This document shows positions 17,503 through 25,500 of a stretch of DNA of 64,000 bases, one piece after another. Each line of letters begins with the position of its first letter. Position 1 is the stretch's first letter. The DNA comes from Amycolatopsis sp. NBC_01488 (lineage in GTDB: Bacteria > Actinomycetota > Actinomycetes > Mycobacteriales > Pseudonocardiaceae), in the NCBI RefSeq assembly GCF_036227105.1, contig NZ_CP109434.1, positions 9,210,501-9,274,500 of the forward strand, written 5' to 3'. Position numbers and translations under genes: made by a program. The notes beneath the pieces were generated by a model. That model worked only from the letters and a program-made list of their open reading frames with translations. It had not been told where the DNA came from and searched no databases.

Positions 17503-17586
17503 TCAAACCCCCAAGCCGGGCGAAGCGGACGACTGTCGAGACTTCCGCTCCGGCCGCGGGGGTGTCAAGCGACTAACGTCGGAGGC

Positions 17587-19143
17587 ATGCCGACGTTGGA
17601 AGCGCCGATCGCCGCCGTGACCGTCTACCCGCAGCAGGCCCGGATCACCCGCCGGGGCAAGGCCCCGCTCGACGGCGGCCCGCGCCTGACCTTCGCCGGG
17701 CTTCCCCTGTCGCTCGACCCGGGCTCGGTGCGCGTCACCGGCACCGGGCCGGCGCTGATCACGGGCGTCGACGTCCGCACCGAACGGCACGCCGCTCCGG
17801 CCGACGCGGCGTTGCGGGCGCTCGTCGAGCAACGGCGTGCGGATCAGGCGACGCTCGACGGCGTCGTCGATGACGAAGCGGCCGAAGCGATGAAGGTGGA
17901 TCTGCTGACTTCGCTCGCGAAGCGCAGCGGTGGCAGCTTCGCGAAGGCGCTGGCGGCCGGAACCGCCGAGCCGTCGCGGGTGTCCGAGGTGACGGACGCG
18001 CTGGGCTCGCGGCTGGCCTCGGCGTTGAAGGCCCGGCGCGTGCTCGCCGACCGGATCACCCGGCTGCGTGCGGACCTCGCGGCGCTCGACCGCCGGATCG
18101 AGTCGCACCACGCGCGGTCCGAAGAGGACAGTACGTCGGTGGTGGTGGAGCTGGAGATCTCGGATCCGGCCGGTAGCGCCGAACTGGAACTGTCCTATGT
18201 GGTCCCGGGGGCGAGCTGGGAGCCGGGCTACGACGTCCGGGTCCGCGGTACCGAGGTGACGGTCATGTCGTACGGGCTGGTCAGCCAGTACACGGGCGAG
18301 GACTGGCCGGAGTGCGAGCTGGCGCTCTCGACGGCGCGGCCGGCGGTGTCGGTGGTGGTTCCGGAGCTTTCGCCGTGGTACCTGGACCGCGTCCACCCGG
18401 TCCCGGCGCTACCGGCGGCCGCGTACGGCGGCTCGGGCGGCGGCGTTCCGGAGGGCGCACGGATGCGGTTCGCGGCGGCAGCGGCTCCCGCGATGGCGTC
18501 GAAGCCGGCCACGGTCGAGCAGGGGACGACGGCGGTGACGTACCGGCCGTCGCGTCCGGTGGCGGTGCCGTCCGGGGCGCAGGGGCACCGGACGACGTTG
18601 GCGCAGCTTTCGCTGACGGCCGAGTTGGGGTACGTGACCGCGCCGGTGCTGGCGGAGCAGGCATATCTGCGGGCCACGGTCGTCAATACGTCTTCTTTTG
18701 CGTTGCGCCCCGGGCGGGCTTCGGTGTTTCACGACGCCGAGTTCGTCGGGACCACGGTTCTGGAGGCGTGGGCGCCCGGGGAGGAGCTGGAGCTGGCACT
18801 GGGCGTGGACGACCGGATCCGGGTCGAGCGGGAGCTGGTCCGCCGGACGGCGTCGAAAGCGACTCTGTCGGGACAGAAGCGGCGCGAGGCCGAGTATCGG
18901 ATTTCGGTCGGGAACCACGGGCCTCGCGAGGCGGTGGTGACGGTGCTGGACCAGACTCCGGTGTCCCGCGACGACGCGGTGACGGTGAAGGACGTGAAGA
19001 CGTCACCGGAGCCGGTGGAGACGTCGGAGCTGGGTGAGATCACGTGGAAGCTGACGCTGGCGGCCGGTGAGACCCAGGCGGTGACGCTGTCGTACCGGGT
19101 GGACGTCGCGAAGGGGGTGGAACTGTCGGGCTGGCGGGAATAG
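17587..19143 (+). CDS. DUF4139 domain protein (mucoidy-inhibitor MuiA-like)
   Basis: A 518-residue protein with a DUF4140 N-terminal domain (PIAAVTVYPQQARITRRG), a coiled-coil middle (about residues 80-180) and a DUF4139 beta-rich C-terminal half (LSYVVPGASWEPGYDVRV, GEDWPECELALSTARP). It lacks a signal peptide and membrane segment. The family has no defined biochemical role. ATG at 17587 follows GGAGGC. It is a single gene divergent from the CocE peptidase and convergent with the STAND gene. Confidence 0.85.
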   Translation: MPTLEAPIAAVTVYPQQARITRRGKAPLDGGPRLTFAGLPLSLDPGSVRVTGTGPALITGVDVRTERHAAPADAALRALVEQRRADQATLDGVVDDEAAEAMKVDLLTSLAKRSGGSFAKALAAGTAEPSRVSEVTDALGSRLASALKARRVLADRITRLRADLAALDRRIESHHARSEEDSTSVVVELEISDPAGSAELELSYVVPGASWEPGYDVRVRGTEVTVMSYGLVSQYTGEDWPECELALSTARPAVSVVVPELSPWYLDRVHPVPALPAAAYGGSGGGVPEGARMRFAAAAAPAMASKPATVEQGTTAVTYRPSRPVAVPSGAQGHRTTLAQLSLTAELGYVTAPVLAEQAYLRATVVNTSSFALRPGRASVFHDAEFVGTTVLEAWAPGEELELALGVDDRIRVERELVRRTASKATLSGQKRREAEYRISVGNHGPREAVVTVLDQTPVSRDDAVTVKDVKTSPEPVETSELGEITWKLTLAAGETQAVTLSYRVDVAKGVELSGWRE

Positions 19144-19176
19144 CCACGCGGCGCTGTCGTCTGCAGCGCATCAGTA

Positions 19177-21258
19177 TCATGACAAGGACTCGAGTTGTTC
19201 ATCGATCCGGGCTGCCCGATCGGGATCGACCTCGACCAGGATGTCACGCGCTTTCTCCCAGGCTTTACGGGCTTTCACCGTCGACCCCACGTCATGCAAA
19301 ACCGAACCGAGCTCGTCCAGGGTTTCGCCATAGGAACGTTCCAAGTGTTGCTCCCGACAGTACAAAGCCGCCAAATCCAGGTGAGCCACTGCCTCATCAC
19401 TGTGCCCCTGCAGATGTCGCACCTTGGCCAGTTTACGCAATGCCCAGGCTTGCGAATTCACAGCACCAGTGCGGATCATTATGCCCAGGCCCTCTTGAAT
19501 TCTGACAGACGCCTCGTCGAGACGCCCCATGCCACACAAGGCGATTCCCCATTGGATCAGGTTGAGGCCTTCGTTCCGCAGATGACCGAGCTTTCGATAG
19601 ATCTCCAGAGCCTGCCGGCAGTGGTCTGCTGCCTCCGCATAGCGACCGAGCGCGTTGTATGCGCCACCGAGGTCTCCCAACGCCGCACCTTCACCGAACT
19701 TGTGACCGATTTTGCGACCGATCTCCAAAGCCCGTAGGTGGCACTCGATGGCGTCGTCGTACCGCCGGGCGTCCTGCAACGCTTCACCGAGGTGTCCGTA
19801 TGCCCAGCGTTGACCTAGGTCGTGGCCGACTTGGCGGGCTGCGGCGAGACCGAGTTCGTGAATCGCAATCCGTTCGGCAGCCGGATACTCGCACAGGTAG
19901 CAGTCGAAAGCATTGGGCAGTTGCCAGCCGACGGTGTATTGCCCCACTGCAGGCGCGTGCTTGATGACGGCCATGAGGTTCGCGCGCTCGGCATCGAACC
20001 ACCTGCGGGCGCTGTCTCGATCGGCGAAGACCATTGGACGACAGCCGGGAGGCCGTAGCTGGAGAGGAATTTCGGGATGTTGGGGGTAGAAGGCGAACAA
20101 GGCCGTATGAGTGCTGTGCAAATACCACTCGAAGAGCCGTTGCGTCGCGGCTTCCCGGGACTCAGCAGGTTCATCGAGTTCGACCAGCTCGGCCGCATAA
20201 GCGCGCAGCAAGTCATGGAACTGGTATCGGCCTCGCTCAACTTCCGTCAGCAGGTGAACGCCGACGAGCCTGTCGAGCTGCCAAGTGGTCTCGGCGACGC
20301 CGGCGCCGGCCAGCGCGGAAGCGGCCTCACCGCTGATCGATGGCCCAGGATGCAAGCCCAATAAGCGGAACACGCGGGCGGTGTCACTCGACAGCGCACG
20401 GTACGAAGTGGAGAACACAGCACGTACAGCCGTCGCCTCGTCGTCGTCAGCGGCAAGCACGTCGAGACGCCGGTGTTCGACCGCCAATTCACGAACCATC
20501 TCGGCGACGGTCAGGTGTGCGCGACCGGCGACGCGTTCGGCCGCGATGCGCAGAGCCAAGGGCAGATACGCGCATTGGCGCGCAAGCTCCGCCAGCATCT
20601 CTCGCTCTCGAGCGGACCGGCCCACCTCGACGATCTCGCTCAAAAGCTCGCACGCCTCGTCGGGTCCGAGGACGTCGAGGCCGATGCGAAGCGCCCCATC
20701 ACGAGCCACGAGCCCGCTCAACCTGCTGCGACTGGTCACCAGAACCAGGCAGGCCGGCTCGTTGGGCAGAAGAGGCCGGATCTGGTCCGGGCTGCCTGCG
20801 TTGTCCAACAACACGAGAATCTTGCGACCGGCCAGCAACGTCCGGTAAAGTGCCGACTTTGCCTCGGAGTCCTGCGGAATCCGCTGCGCCGGCCGGCCCA
20901 GCGCAAGCAGGAACGAATCCAGTACTTGATCCGCAGTCGCCGCCGTCCCACGGTCATCGCCGCGGAGGTTGACATACAACTGCCCGTCAGGAAATCGATC
21001 TTGTACTTGGTGCGCCCAGTGCACGGCCAGCGACGTCTTCCCGATTCCGGGCGCGCCGGCGATGGCCGAAATCACGACCGTCGCGGGATGCCGAGACGCT
21101 CTGTCCTCGATCAGTGCGTCGAGCGTGCCCAATTCGGCTTGGCGCCCGGTGAAATGGGTAATCTCGCGCGGCAGTTGGCGAGGTCGCGGAAATTCTTTTC
21201 GATGATTCACAGGCCAACCGCTTCCCCACCGGAGTCGACCCTTACCGCGCGAATCCAT
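19177..21258 (-). CDS. STAND NTPase (NB-ARC-like) with C-terminal TPR array
   Basis: A 693-residue signal-transduction ATPase. After a short basic start comes the FTGRQAEL entry motif, a P-loop AGAPGIGKTS at about 67-76, Walker B ILVLLDNA near 150, a TSRSRLSGL sensor region, an LPLALRIAAERVAG 'GLPLA'-type motif and a winged helix (VFRLLGLHPGP). Tetratricopeptide repeats fill roughly 430-690. This is the AfsR/SARP-like core but without the DNA-binding effector, and no enzymatic effector is visible. Local GC of about 60% is well below neighbours, and spurious cross-strand frames are fewer. The CBS gene lies 60 bp upstream. The protein could be a regulator or a conflict-system sensor. Confidence 0.85.
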   Translation of the reverse strand: MDSRGKGRLRWGSGWPVNHRKEFPRPRQLPREITHFTGRQAELGTLDALIEDRASRHPATVVISAIAGAPGIGKTSLAVHWAHQVQDRFPDGQLYVNLRGDDRGTAATADQVLDSFLLALGRPAQRIPQDSEAKSALYRTLLAGRKILVLLDNAGSPDQIRPLLPNEPACLVLVTSRSRLSGLVARDGALRIGLDVLGPDEACELLSEIVEVGRSAREREMLAELARQCAYLPLALRIAAERVAGRAHLTVAEMVRELAVEHRRLDVLAADDDEATAVRAVFSTSYRALSSDTARVFRLLGLHPGPSISGEAASALAGAGVAETTWQLDRLVGVHLLTEVERGRYQFHDLLRAYAAELVELDEPAESREAATQRLFEWYLHSTHTALFAFYPQHPEIPLQLRPPGCRPMVFADRDSARRWFDAERANLMAVIKHAPAVGQYTVGWQLPNAFDCYLCEYPAAERIAIHELGLAAARQVGHDLGQRWAYGHLGEALQDARRYDDAIECHLRALEIGRKIGHKFGEGAALGDLGGAYNALGRYAEAADHCRQALEIYRKLGHLRNEGLNLIQWGIALCGMGRLDEASVRIQEGLGIMIRTGAVNSQAWALRKLAKVRHLQGHSDEAVAHLDLAALYCREQHLERSYGETLDELGSVLHDVGSTVKARKAWEKARDILVEVDPDRAARIDEQLESLS

Positions 21259-21318
21259 GCGAGGGCAGGCTCATCCGGTAGCCGGCGAGCCTGGCCTCGC
21301 ACAGAAGATCGCACAGGG

Positions 21319-21750
21319 TCAACCCTGGGAGATGTAGGCCTCCAGCTGTTCCTGGCTCTTCTCCAGCTCTTCCATCCGGTTCTTCACCACGTCCCCGATC
21401 GAAATGATCCCCGCCAGCCGGCCGTTCGCCAGGACCGGGACGTGGCGGATGCGGCGCTGGGTCATCAGGACCGACAGCTGGTCCACCGAGTCGTCCGGGC
21501 CGCAGCTGGCCACCAGCGTCGTCATGATCTCCGACACCGGTCCGGCCAGCAGACCTGGGCCGTGCTCGTTCAAGCGGCGTACCACGTCGCGCTCGGAGAC
21601 GATGCCCGCTATCGCACCTTCCGGGGACACCACCACCATCGCACCCACGTTGTGCTCGGCCAAGCCGGCCAGCAGCGCGGTCACCGTGGTCTCCGGGGTG
21701 ACCGTCGCGACCGCCGACCCCTTCTTGCGCAGCAGATCCGCAATCCGCAT
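21319..21750 (-). CDS. tandem CBS-domain protein
   Basis: A 143-residue protein consisting of two CBS domains (residues 8-60 and 73-125), with paired signatures VGAMVVVSPEGAIAGIVSERD and IRHVPVLANGRLAGIISIGD (each within family consensus) and a helical tail EELEKSQEQLEAY. CBS pairs bind adenosyl nucleotides such as AMP, ATP or NAD. Stand-alone versions of this type are common in actinobacteria with no fixed role. It precedes the STAND NTPase gene by 60 bp on the same strand, so co-transcription is possible. Confidence 0.9.
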   Translation of the reverse strand: MRIADLLRKKGSAVATVTPETTVTALLAGLAEHNVGAMVVVSPEGAIAGIVSERDVVRRLNEHGPGLLAGPVSEIMTTLVASCGPDDSVDQLSVLMTQRRIRHVPVLANGRLAGIISIGDVVKNRMEELEKSQEQLEAYISQG

Positions 21751-21852
21751 GGCGATCCTTCCCGTCGGTGAGCTGGATCACCACAGGGTAAGGGCGCCGG
21801 GACGTGGGCGAAAGTCCGGCAAACGGGGCGTCTTCGTGGTATTCGAACCGAT

Positions 21853-22275
21853 TCAGCCGAGACGGTCGGCCAGGCCGTCCAGCGCGAGGCGGATTCCCGT
21901 GGCGTAGTCGTCGTCGCAGAGGGCGTCCAGGCGTGCGCGGGCCAGGGCCAGGTGCTCGCGGGCCGCCGCCGGATCGCCCAGCTTGCGGTAGTCCTCACCC
22001 AGGTTGAGGTGCAGCGACGGGTAGAACCCGCGGGCGGTCTGCGTGTCGGTCAGCGCACCCGCCGCGGCCAGCGCGCGCAGGTCCCACTCGAGTTCCTCCG
22101 CCGGGTCGTCGCAGACGTCGGCCATGTGGTGCGCGAGCGCGACGCGGTGCAGCGGGTCGCCGTCCGGGCCGATCGACGCCCACAACGCCGTGAAGGTCGC
22201 GTACGCGCCCGCCCGGTCGCCGCCGATGTGCTGCCGCAGACCGGCGTCGATCGCCACCAGCACGTCGTCGGTCAT
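21853..22275 (-). CDS. small TPR-like protein coupled to a MocR regulator
   Basis: A 140-residue helical protein. Its pattern (LRQHIGGDRAGAYATFTALW, SLHLNLGEDYRKLGDPAAAREHLALARARL) matches tetratricopeptide-type helical hairpins often annotated in actinobacteria as small TPR proteins. The function is unknown. The ATG overlaps the stop of the upstream MocR gene by four bases (ATGA), so they are made together. No signal peptide or catalytic motif is seen. Confidence 0.75.
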   Translation of the reverse strand: MTDDVLVAIDAGLRQHIGGDRAGAYATFTALWASIGPDGDPLHRVALAHHMADVCDDPAEELEWDLRALAAAGALTDTQTARGFYPSLHLNLGEDYRKLGDPAAAREHLALARARLDALCDDDYATGIRLALDGLADRLG

Positions 22276-23681
22276 GCCACTCCCTCGTCCGCCAGCGCCC
22301 GCAGCCGGGCCAGCCCCGGGCCGATCCGCTCGGCCGCGACCGCACCGTAACCGAACACGAGCCCGTGCCGCCGCTCGCTCACGGCGAAGTCACCCAGCGA
22401 ATACAGCCGGACGCCCGCGTGCCGGGCCCGCCGCACGAGAGGCCCCAGGTCCGACGACGAACCGGCGCTCAGGTGCAAGCCGGCCGAAGAAGGCAACGGC
22501 GTCAGGAAGTCCGCGAAGGAAGCCAGCGACCGCGAGAGCAGGTCGTGCCGTTCGCGGTAGACCTTCCGCATCCGCCGGACGTGCCGCGCGAACCCACCCT
22601 CGGCCATGAACGCCGCCAGCGCCGCCTGCTCGACGTTCGGCGCGTGCCAATCCGTCAGGTACCGGGCCTTCACCAGCGCCGGCACGAGCGACGGCGGCGC
22701 GACGAGGAATCCCAGCCGCAACGCGGGCGAAAGCACCTTCGAGAACGAGCCGACGTACACGACCCGGCCGCGCGAATCCAAGCTGTGCAACGGTTCCAGT
22801 GGCCGTCCGGTGTAGCGGAACTCGGTGTCGTAGTCGTCCTCGACGAGCACCGCGTCGTGCCGCGCGGCCCAGTCCAGCAGCTCCAGACGCCGTTCCAGCG
22901 ACATCGACAGCCCGAGCGGGTACTGGTGCGACGGCGTCACGTACACCAGCCGCGTCCCCGCCGGGATGGCGCTGACGACGATCCCAGCCGCGTCCACCGG
23001 CACCGGCGCGACCCGCACGCCGCGGGCGGCCAGCACCAGCCGCGGCGGCGGGTAGCCGGGGTCCTCGACGGCGGCCAGGTCGCCCGGGCGCAGCAGCACG
23101 CGCCCGACCAGGTCCGTCGTCTGCTGGGCCCCGGCGGTGACGACGACCTGGTCCGGGTTCGCCCGGACGTCCCGCGAAACTCCGACGTGCCGCGCGATCT
23201 CGGCGCGCAGCGAAGCGAGCCCCTGTGGGTCGCCGTAGGTCATCAGGTCGGCCTGGCCCGCGCGCAGCCGCTGGGTGACGAGCCGGCGCCAGGTGTCGAA
23301 CGGGAACCGCGTGAGGTCCGGGACGCCGGGGCGGAAGTCGAACTCGGGGGCCGGGGCGAACGGCGCGGGCGGCGACGGCACCGCGTCCCACTCCGGCAGC
23401 GGCCGCACGTCCGAAACGAGCGAAGCGGACGGGCGGGTCACCGGCGAAGCCGTGACGAACGTGCCCGCGCCGACGCGGCCGTCGAGGAACCCTTCGGCGG
23501 TCAGCCGGTCGTAGGCCGCGCTGACCGTCGTCCGCGAGACCGTCAGCCGCTGCGCCAGCTCCCGCGTGGGCGGCAGCGCCTCGCCGGGCCGGATCCGGCC
23601 GTCCAGGATTGCCGCGCGCAGCTGCCGGTAGATCGCGTCGCGGTGCCCGCGCGTCCCGGTCAGGTCGATGTGGACGTCCAC
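22272..23681 (-). CDS. MocR/PdxR-type GntR regulator with aminotransferase domain
   Basis: A 469-residue fusion. The N-terminal GntR winged helix covers residues 5-75 (LPPTRELAQRLTVSRTTVSA). The rest is a class I aminotransferase fold with the PLP lysine in VGSFSKVLSPALRLG and the phosphate pocket around GAQQTTDL. Such proteins sense PLP or amino-acid derivatives and control vitamin B6, GABA or taurine genes. The start is uncertain: adjacent GTG codons at 23684 and 23681 precede DVHIDLTG, with poor Shine-Dalgarno, and an ATG at 23729 is also open. Direct repeats in the divergent promoter are likely binding sites. Confidence 0.88.
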   Translation of the reverse strand: MDVHIDLTGTRGHRDAIYRQLRAAILDGRIRPGEALPPTRELAQRLTVSRTTVSAAYDRLTAEGFLDGRVGAGTFVTASPVTRPSASLVSDVRPLPEWDAVPSPPAPFAPAPEFDFRPGVPDLTRFPFDTWRRLVTQRLRAGQADLMTYGDPQGLASLRAEIARHVGVSRDVRANPDQVVVTAGAQQTTDLVGRVLLRPGDLAAVEDPGYPPPRLVLAARGVRVAPVPVDAAGIVVSAIPAGTRLVYVTPSHQYPLGLSMSLERRLELLDWAARHDAVLVEDDYDTEFRYTGRPLEPLHSLDSRGRVVYVGSFSKVLSPALRLGFLVAPPSLVPALVKARYLTDWHAPNVEQAALAAFMAEGGFARHVRRMRKVYRERHDLLSRSLASFADFLTPLPSSAGLHLSAGSSSDLGPLVRRARHAGVRLYSLGDFAVSERRHGLVFGYGAVAAERIGPGLARLRALADEGVA

Positions 23682-23690
23682 CACTCCAGA

Positions 23691-23725
23691 TTGGCACACC
23701 GGAGTTACCGAGGTTTTGGCACTCC
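23691..23725. promoter_or_regulatory. direct repeat in MocR divergent promoter
   Basis: TTGGCACACC at 23691-23700 and TTGGCACTCC at 23716-23725 are direct repeats with a 25-bp period, lying between the MocR gene and the divergent TIGR03086-type gene. MocR regulators such as GabR are known to bind spaced direct repeats, so this is a candidate operator. Whether the neighbour is the target is inference. Confidence 0.45.
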
Positions 23726-23758
23726 TCATGGTCCGCTCGCCGGCCTAGCGTACGAAGC

Positions 23759-24331
23759 ATGGATCTCCGCGAACTCGACCGCCGCAGCCTGCTCGTGCTC
23801 GACAAGCTCGTTTCCACGGTCACGCCCGCCGACCTCGCCCGGGAGACGCCGTGCGCCGGCTGGACCCTGACCGACCTCCTCCGCCACCAGGTCAGCGAGA
23901 ACCACGCCTTCGCGACCGCGGCCCGCGAAGGCTCGGCGCCGGACTGGGACGCCGGTGACCTCGGCGCCGACGCCCCCGCCGCGTACCGGGCGTCCGTCGA
24001 CGACTTCCTCGACGCCATGGCCGACGACGCCGTGCTGGACCGGCAGCTCACCATCAACCACTTCGGCACGTTCCCCGGCACGATCGCCGCGCACATGCAC
24101 CTCGTCGACACCGTCGCGCACGGCTGGGACCTGGCCCGCACGCTCGGCCTGCCCTATGAGCCGGACGCCGAAGCCGTGCACGTCGCGCTGCAGCTCGCCG
24201 AACGCATCCCGGACGAAGGCCGCGAGAAGAACGGCTCGTTCGCGCACAGCGTCGAGACCGAGGCGGATGCGAGCGAACTCGACCGGTTCCTCGCCCTCCT
24301 CGGCCGCGACCCGGCGTGGACCGTCAGCTGA
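23759..24331 (+). CDS. TIGR03086-type DinB/mycothiol-isomerase-fold metal-binding protein
   Basis: A 190-residue DinB-like four-helix protein. Histidines suited to a metal site appear in LLRHQVSENH (about residue 43) and in AAHMHLVDTVAHGWDLAR (about 105-120). The opening LDRRSLLVLDKLVSTVTPADL and TPCAGWTLTDLL are typical of actinobacterial TIGR03086 and mycothiol-dependent maleylpyruvate isomerase relatives. It is probably a thiol transferase-like cytoplasmic protein of unknown substrate. The ATG at 23759 starts the conserved sequence. Its end overlaps the convergent peptidase gene by eight bases. Confidence 0.85.
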   Translation: MDLRELDRRSLLVLDKLVSTVTPADLARETPCAGWTLTDLLRHQVSENHAFATAAREGSAPDWDAGDLGADAPAAYRASVDDFLDAMADDAVLDRQLTINHFGTFPGTIAAHMHLVDTVAHGWDLARTLGLPYEPDAEAVHVALQLAERIPDEGREKNGSFAHSVETEADASELDRFLALLGRDPAWTVS

Positions 24332-25340
24332 CGTCGGCGACCGGCGCGCTCCACGTGTCGCACGCCTTCGTCGTCTTGCCGTCGTAGCCCGCCTTCGCCC
24401 AGGACAGCTGGTGCGCGCGCGAGCCGTGGGTGTCGCTGTCGTTCGCGCGGCCGTAGTCGGCGACGGCGGCGTTCGCCAGCGACCGGCTGACCGAGCCCGA
24501 GCCGCCGACCGCGGCCAGGAACAGCGCGCCGAAGCAGTTCGCCTGCAGCTCGATCCGGCGGACGACCTCCTTGTCGGCCGCGCTGTCCTCGTTCGGCGAG
24601 GTCATCTTGTCCGCCGCCGCGGACAGGATGCCGCTCTCGCGCTGCACGTGGTGGCCGTACTCGTGGGCGATCGTCGCGATGTGCCGCGCCTTGTTGAGCC
24701 CGGCGTCCGACAGCATCCAGTCGGTCGGGGCGTAGATCGTGGTGTCTCCGCCGCAGTAGTAGGCGACGGCTTCGTTCTCCGTCGGCGCCGCGCCGCACGC
24801 GCTGTGCTCGGGCAGGGTCACCGAGACCGTGGCGGTCAGCGTCGGCTCGTTCGCCTTCTCCAGCGCCGGGCGCCAGGACTGCTCCAGGCAGCCGACGAGC
24901 GCGCCGTAGTAGGCCTTGAGCTGCGCGGCGGCCCGGCCGAGGTCGGGCAGCGCGCACGTCGCCGGGCCGGGCGTGATGCCCGCGCCGAGCAGCGGGTTGC
25001 GGGCCAGCTCCGGGACGGGCTTGACGTCCGAGCCGCCGCTGTACGCGCGGCCGGTGTCGACGCCCTGCGCGACGACCGCGTGCCCGTCGACCCGGTGCGG
25101 GACGGTGGCCGCGATGAGCGAGATCGCCAGCACGACGACCAGGACCCCGCCGACCGCGCCCCAGAGCCGGCTGCGCGGCGGGGCGATCGGGACCGGCGGC
25201 GCCGCGGCCCAGTTCGGCGCCCAGGGGTTCGGCTCCGGCGTCCACGCGGGTCCCGGCGACCGGGCCGCCACTGGCGGCGGTGGTGGCGGCCCGGGAAGAC
25301 CGGACTCTCCCGGCGGGGCCGGGCCGTCGGCGTCGTGCAC
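24324..25340 (-). CDS. membrane-anchored neutral zinc metallopeptidase (YpfJ-like)
   Basis: A 338-residue protein with a proline-rich cytoplasmic N-terminus (about 1-65), one membrane helix near 66-88 (AVGGVLVVVLAISLIAATV) and a zinc metallopeptidase domain. The HExxH site is IAHEYGHHVQRESG, and a downstream Glu segment RRIELQANCFGALFL fits the YpfJ family (Pfam Zn_peptidase). Four or more cysteines probably form disulfides outside. I chose the GTG at 25340 because AGGGGGAG precedes it by about four bases; the open frame continues further but lacks a signal. Substrates are unknown. Confidence 0.88.
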   Translation of the reverse strand: MHDADGPAPPGESGLPGPPPPPPVAARSPGPAWTPEPNPWAPNWAAAPPVPIAPPRSRLWGAVGGVLVVVLAISLIAATVPHRVDGHAVVAQGVDTGRAYSGGSDVKPVPELARNPLLGAGITPGPATCALPDLGRAAAQLKAYYGALVGCLEQSWRPALEKANEPTLTATVSVTLPEHSACGAAPTENEAVAYYCGGDTTIYAPTDWMLSDAGLNKARHIATIAHEYGHHVQRESGILSAAADKMTSPNEDSAADKEVVRRIELQANCFGALFLAAVGGSGSVSRSLANAAVADYGRANDSDTHGSRAHQLSWAKAGYDGKTTKACDTWSAPVADVS

Positions 25341-25500
25341 GTTCTCCCCCTGGCTCGTCCGCCGGACCGGCACGGACTCGCCCGAGCACGCGTCCCCCCG
25401 GCGCTGGCCACCAGCATACGGACCGGCCGGGAGGCCAGGATCACGAAACGAAAACGCCGACCGGTGGCCACCAACACCGTTGTCGGGCGAAACTGTCGGC

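Noticed and set aside
13741..21260. Integrated mobile element spanning the two low-GC genes
   Set aside because: No integrase, transposase, tRNA or flanking direct repeats were found, and normal-GC genes lie between them.
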